Assembly (NCBI RefSeq): GCF_000525915.1
Contig: NZ_AODH01000041.1
Coordinates: 1 to 33,356, forward strand
DNA from: Brochothrix campestris FSL F6-1037
Lineage (GTDB): Bacteria; Bacillota; Bacilli; Lactobacillales; Listeriaceae
Reading direction: 5' to 3'
DNA: 33,356 bases
The translations under genes and the position numbers were made by a program. Numbering within the stretch: the first letter of the stretch is position 1; each line of letters starts with the position of its first letter. The notes beneath the pieces were generated by a model. The model saw only the letters and a list, made by a program, of their open reading frames with translations. It did no database searches and was not told the DNA's origin. Of the stretch, positions 30,361 through 33,356 are shown piece by piece.

Positions 30361-30978
30361 ATGACTAAACGACAAATAAGTTTATTAGTGTGTATTTTTC
30401 TTGTTGCATGTCTGAGTGTTAGTGTCATTTTTGTGCAAAAACCGACAACATCGACGCTAACAGCCCAACCTTTGGCAGATGATATGGTTGCTGCAGGTTT
30501 AGTCTTGCAACAGCATTATCATTTTTCTTTGAGTAAGCAAGCTGAAAAAAAGTCACCTGGTGTTAAACTGACGATGGCACGTTATGAGGATGGGAAATAC
30601 ATCGATACGTACGCTCCAATTCAAGCGGGTCTGACAAAAAGCGGAGCGTTTGAACTTAGTCTCAAACAGTTGGATGACACGATTGAATTGACATTGAAAT
30701 CCGGCAGCCTTGCCGCCCATACAGCTCCAATTAAATGGCAACGACCGCAAGCACAGCTGACAATGAATGAGTCGCTTTTAACGAAAAAAACGGTTTTTTC
30801 TACGACGAAACCGACTGCTATTGCTTCTTATGCTGAAGCAAGCGCAGAACAACCGGTGACAGCGGAACAACGAGAGGCCATTGCGAGCTTGACTAAAAAA
30901 GGCGATCAGCGTCTAGCCAACTTAAGCGGGTTGCTTGTCGTATCGGCACAATTGATTCAACTGCCAGAACTAAACTAA
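30361..30978 (+). CDS. Membrane-anchored or lipoprotein-like protein of unknown function, tandem paralogue 3
   Basis: 205 residues with the same plan: an N-terminal hydrophobic helix (about 6-24), YHFSLSKQAEKK followed by ARYEDGKYI, and a more divergent C-terminal signature LANLSGLLVVSAQL. Unlike its siblings, the helix contains LVAC ending at Cys17, which fits a lipobox. This one might be a lipoprotein processed by LspA, but the helix continues past the cysteine, so an ordinary anchor is equally possible. The ribosome binding site is AGGGGGACG. It is 34 bases downstream of paralogue 2. Confidence 0.78.
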   Translation: MTKRQISLLVCIFLVACLSVSVIFVQKPTTSTLTAQPLADDMVAAGLVLQQHYHFSLSKQAEKKSPGVKLTMARYEDGKYIDTYAPIQAGLTKSGAFELSLKQLDDTIELTLKSGSLAAHTAPIKWQRPQAQLTMNESLLTKKTVFSTTKPTAIASYAEASAEQPVTAEQREAIASLTKKGDQRLANLSGLLVVSAQLIQLPELN

Positions 30979-30993
30979 AAGGAGTGTCATAAG

Positions 30994-31605
30994 ATGAGTA
31001 AAAAAAGAGGACTGTTTATCATCATCAGTTTTGCTATCGTGCTCGGAATCTGCCTTGCGTTGTATTTGGGGTTGAGAACCCCACAAACAACGAAAATAAG
31101 CAGTGCCGATGAGACGAATCAAATTGAGGATTTAGCAGATGAATTGGAAGCGACTGCCTATAATCCATTTAAGTTTCAACTGAGTCCCACAGATAAAAAC
31201 AAAGCATTCATCTATACAATTACACAGTATAAAAAAGGTGAACTGGTCGAAACAGCTGAGCTGAAACTGGCAAACAATGATGTAAAGGGGTTTGTTAGTT
31301 TCTTTATCAATGATGAAGATGCAGGTAAGGTGAGCATCAAGTCATTAAGCAAAGGAGCAACAAGCAGTACCGCTTACTCTTTTAGTCGTCAGAGTAAGCA
31401 AGAGACCATCAAAAATGGTTCGGTCTTTATCGGAAGTAGTGATTTAACGAAGGACAACACCATTGGTTTCGTTGGGTTTGGTAAAAATGAAGCCGCTAGT
31501 GATAATTCCGTCTCTTTTAAAAACTATTTACGAGCTGAAAAAGATGCGGACTTTATCAATCAGTTTGACATGGTTTATTTGATGTCCGTCCGATTAGAAC
31601 AATAA
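30994..31605 (+). CDS. Membrane-anchored protein of unknown function, tandem paralogue 4
   Basis: 203 residues: a basic start (MSKKRG), an N-terminal helix (about 7-27), and FKFQLSPTDKNKAFIYTITQ followed by YKKGELV, which is closest to paralogue 2's PTDKKKA segment. The C-terminal signature is INQFDMVYLMSVRL. The middle is Ser/Lys rich with no enzyme motif. Sequence identity among the four looks low overall, so the duplications are old or fast-evolving. It starts 15 bases after paralogue 3 with a strong AAAAGGAGTG site and is followed by the terminator at 31738. Confidence 0.78.
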   Translation: MSKKRGLFIIISFAIVLGICLALYLGLRTPQTTKISSADETNQIEDLADELEATAYNPFKFQLSPTDKNKAFIYTITQYKKGELVETAELKLANNDVKGFVSFFINDEDAGKVSIKSLSKGATSSTAYSFSRQSKQETIKNGSVFIGSSDLTKDNTIGFVGFGKNEAASDNSVSFKNYLRAEKDADFINQFDMVYLMSVRLEQ

Positions 31606-31737
31606 AATGAAAGCTTCTGGTCGATTAAACGCGACGATAGAACAACCTATCTATTCAGTCATATTATTTCGCAAACAAAGTGACAGTCATAGAGTCGAAA
31701 GACACTGAAGTCTGTTTGGACTTTGTCTACAATCTGG

Positions 31738-31767
31738 AGTGCCATCAATAAGGTGGCGCTTTTTTTA
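31738..31767 (+). terminator. Terminator after the four-paralogue cluster
   Basis: AGTGCCATC pairs with GGTGGCGCT (with a G-T pair) around AATAA, followed by a T run. A smaller AAGTC/GACTT hairpin precedes it at 31708-31723; no gene is seen between 31606 and 31790. Confidence 0.85.
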
Positions 31768-31790
31768 GTGGTTCATCCGTTAATAAAAGC

Positions 31791-31819
31791 TTGTATAAAT
31801 AAGAAACTTTAGATATATT
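31791..31819 (+). promoter_or_regulatory. Probable niaP promoter
   Basis: TTGTAT (31791-31796) and TATATT (31814-31819) are spaced by 17 bases and end about 30 bases before the niaP start. No NiaR-type operator could be identified with confidence. Confidence 0.55.
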
Positions 31820-31849
31820 TAAACAATATCGTACTAAGGGAGGCTTTTG

Positions 31850-33049
31850 ATGGAACAAAAAGAGATCTCACGAAAAAAATTGTTAGGTGTAGCAGGATTT
31901 GGTTGGTTGTTTGATGCAATGGATGTCGGGATACTATCATTTGTAATCGCTGCATTAGCGGTCGAATGGCAGTTAACCCCGACTGAAATGGGCTGGATTG
32001 GCAGTGTCAATTCAATCGGAATGGCTGTTGGTGCATTTGTTTTTGGTATTTATGCTGACAAGGTTGGCCGCAAAAATATCTTCATGCTAACATTGATTGT
32101 CTTTTCAGTCGCCAATGGCTTATCGGCGTTTACGACCTCACTCGCCACTTTTATGGTGCTTCGTTTTATTGCGGGGATGGGTTTAGGTGGCGAATTGCCT
32201 GTCGCATCAACACTTGTATCAGAAAGCGTCGCTGCCCATGAACGTGGCCGAATCGTCGTGTTACTCGAGAGTTTTTGGGCAGGTGGTTGGCTGATTGCCG
32301 CTTTAATTTCTTACTTTATTATTCCACATTATGGCTGGCGAATCGCCTTGTTACTGACGGCGTTGCCAGCGCTTTATGCCATCTATATTCGAATACATAT
32401 GCCCGATTCGCCGCGTTTCACAGCCCAACAAAAGGATACGTTGCGGATGTCACAAAAAATCGCGTCTGTTTGGTCAAAACAATATGCTAAACGAACATTG
32501 ATGTTATGGATTGTTTGGTTCACGGTTGTTTTATCCTATTATGGCATGTTTTTATGGCTGCCTTCTGTGATGACAATGAAGGGCTTTAGTATGATCAAAA
32601 GTTTTGAGTATGTGCTGATTATGACATTAGCACAACTGCCAGGTTATTTTACAGCTGCCTGGTTAATTGAGCGTGCGGGCCGTAAATTCGTCCTTGTCGC
32701 TTATTTAAGTGGTACCGCTGTTTCTGCCTTTGTGTTTGGTAATGCGGATACAACCGCAATGTTGCTCGTTTCAGGGATGTTTTTATCGTTCTTTAATTTA
32801 GGGGCTTGGGGCGCCTTATACGCGTATTCCCCCGAACAGTACCCCACAAACATTCGTGGCACTGGAACAGGTATGGCGGCTGCTGTCGGCCGTTTGGGAG
32901 GGGTGTTAGGACCGTTGATGGTCGGAATGATGCTTTCAAATGGCACCGCGATTAACACGATTTTCACCTTGTTTTGTGGTGTCATTGTTATTGGTGTACT
33001 AGCCGTGCTGTTTTTAGGGACGGAAACGAAACAAACAGAGTTGGAATAA
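31850..33049 (+). CDS. niaP: Niacin transporter NiaP (major facilitator superfamily)
   Basis: Twelve-helix MFS transporter with the pattern of B. subtilis NiaP (YceI), which takes up nicotinate. Diagnostic segments are KKLLGVAGFGWLFDAMDVGI at the first helix, the MFS motif A-like GIYADKVGRKNIF after helix 2, and GMGLGGELPVASTLVSE in helix 4. SYYGMFLWLPSVM and LGAWGALYAYSPEQYPTNIR in the second half also match, and the C-terminus ends ETKQTELE. The start is the ATG at 31850 with a GGGAGGC site; the preceding in-frame TTG is not needed. It has about 399 residues. It appears monocistronic, with its own promoter and terminator. Confidence 0.93.
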   Translation: MEQKEISRKKLLGVAGFGWLFDAMDVGILSFVIAALAVEWQLTPTEMGWIGSVNSIGMAVGAFVFGIYADKVGRKNIFMLTLIVFSVANGLSAFTTSLATFMVLRFIAGMGLGGELPVASTLVSESVAAHERGRIVVLLESFWAGGWLIAALISYFIIPHYGWRIALLLTALPALYAIYIRIHMPDSPRFTAQQKDTLRMSQKIASVWSKQYAKRTLMLWIVWFTVVLSYYGMFLWLPSVMTMKGFSMIKSFEYVLIMTLAQLPGYFTAAWLIERAGRKFVLVAYLSGTAVSAFVFGNADTTAMLLVSGMFLSFFNLGAWGALYAYSPEQYPTNIRGTGTGMAAAVGRLGGVLGPLMVGMMLSNGTAINTIFTLFCGVIVIGVLAVLFLGTETKQTELE

Positions 33050-33116
33050 CAGCATGTGTCACCATAAAAAAGGAAAGTGTAACCGCTGTTAAGACCAAAA
33101 ATGAATGATTGATGAG

Positions 33117-33141
33117 AACAGCCTGAAAGGGCTGTTTTTTT
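33117..33141 (+). terminator. Terminator after niaP
   Basis: AACAGCC pairs with GGGCTGTT around a short loop, followed by a seven-base T run. Confidence 0.88.
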
Positions 33142-33239
33142 GCTGTGTAAAAGGTAATAAGATAGTTAAAAAAATTATTTCATGAATTGCAAGAATAAGT
33201 TAGCCACCACGTGCCGAATCATGATAGTAAGTTTACTTT

Positions 33240-33356
33240 TTAATTTGTGAACAGCTGAAGTTTTGTAATTTCTTCTAAAAATAGCTCTTTTGGTGTTTGA
33301 AATCCTAAAATCCGACGTGGCAAATTATTCATCCATGTTTGAATCCTTTGGACAAG
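33240..33356 (-). CDS. IS30-family transposase, C-terminal end (cut by the window edge)
   Basis: The minus strand encodes WMNNLPRRILGFQTPKELFL and EEITKLQLFTN before a TAA at 33240-33242. The PRRxLGFxTPxExF motif is the hallmark C-terminus of IS30-family transposases. Only the last 38 codons are visible, so whether the element is intact cannot be judged. The end lies about 100 bases beyond the niaP terminator. Confidence 0.85.
   Translation of the reverse strand, partial: LVQRIQTWMNNLPRRILGFQTPKELFLEEITKLQLFTN

Overview
The window is chromosomal DNA from a low-GC Gram-positive bacterium of the class Bacilli. The evidence is a leucine T-box in front of leuS, a PyrR-attenuated pyr operon with the PyrK/PyrD type-1B dihydroorotate dehydrogenase, MurJ/YtgP, Zur, NiaP and MnmM (YtqB) homologues of Bacillus/Listeria type, AGGAGG-like ribosome binding sites and U-tailed terminators. 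Gene content fits Listeriaceae or Lactobacillales relatives; I cannot name a genus from the sequence alone.

Layout. 1-566 is a decayed IS3-family transposase. 640-2407 (minus) holds a zinc alcohol dehydrogenase and the tRNA methyltransferase MnmM. 2483-5244 is the leuS promoter, T-box leader and gene. 5264-6678 is a graveyard of ISL3-family sequence: a shrunken transposase between terminal inverted repeats, plus a third, solitary IS end. 6900-9476 (minus) is an Lrp-like regulator (frameshifted), sdaAA, sdaAB (L-serine dehydratase) and a DUF805 membrane protein. 9718-12575 (plus) has the lipid II flippase MurJ, an RsuA-type pseudouridine synthase and Zur. 12945-15027 is a LacI-type regulator (frameshifted), a DUF3006 protein and a secreted ComEC-like metallo-beta-lactamase-fold protein (frameshifted). 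15108-17063 is lspA, an RluD-family pseudouridine synthase and a MepB-family protein.

17093-28966 is the complete de novo UMP pathway in one direction: pyrR, pyrP, pyrB, pyrC, pyrAA, pyrAB, pyrK, pyrD, pyrF, pyrE. It has PyrR-binding attenuators before pyrR and before pyrP, and a terminator after pyrE. An unusual repeat-flanked palindromic insert lies between pyrAB and pyrK.

29036-31605 carries four tandem, divergent paralogues of about 200 residues, each with one N-terminal membrane anchor. They form an apparent operon behind a CcpA-box-like palindrome. I do not recognise the family, and this is the least explained gene content in the window. niaP (niacin transporter) follows, and the right edge is the C-terminal end of an IS30-family transposase on the minus strand.

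Three genes within about 5.5 kb (Lrp-like, LacI-like, metallo-hydrolase) are each broken by a single-base indel, two of them in long homopolymers. That pattern is compatible with sequencing error as well as with real decay, so I annotate them as pseudogenes with that caveat.
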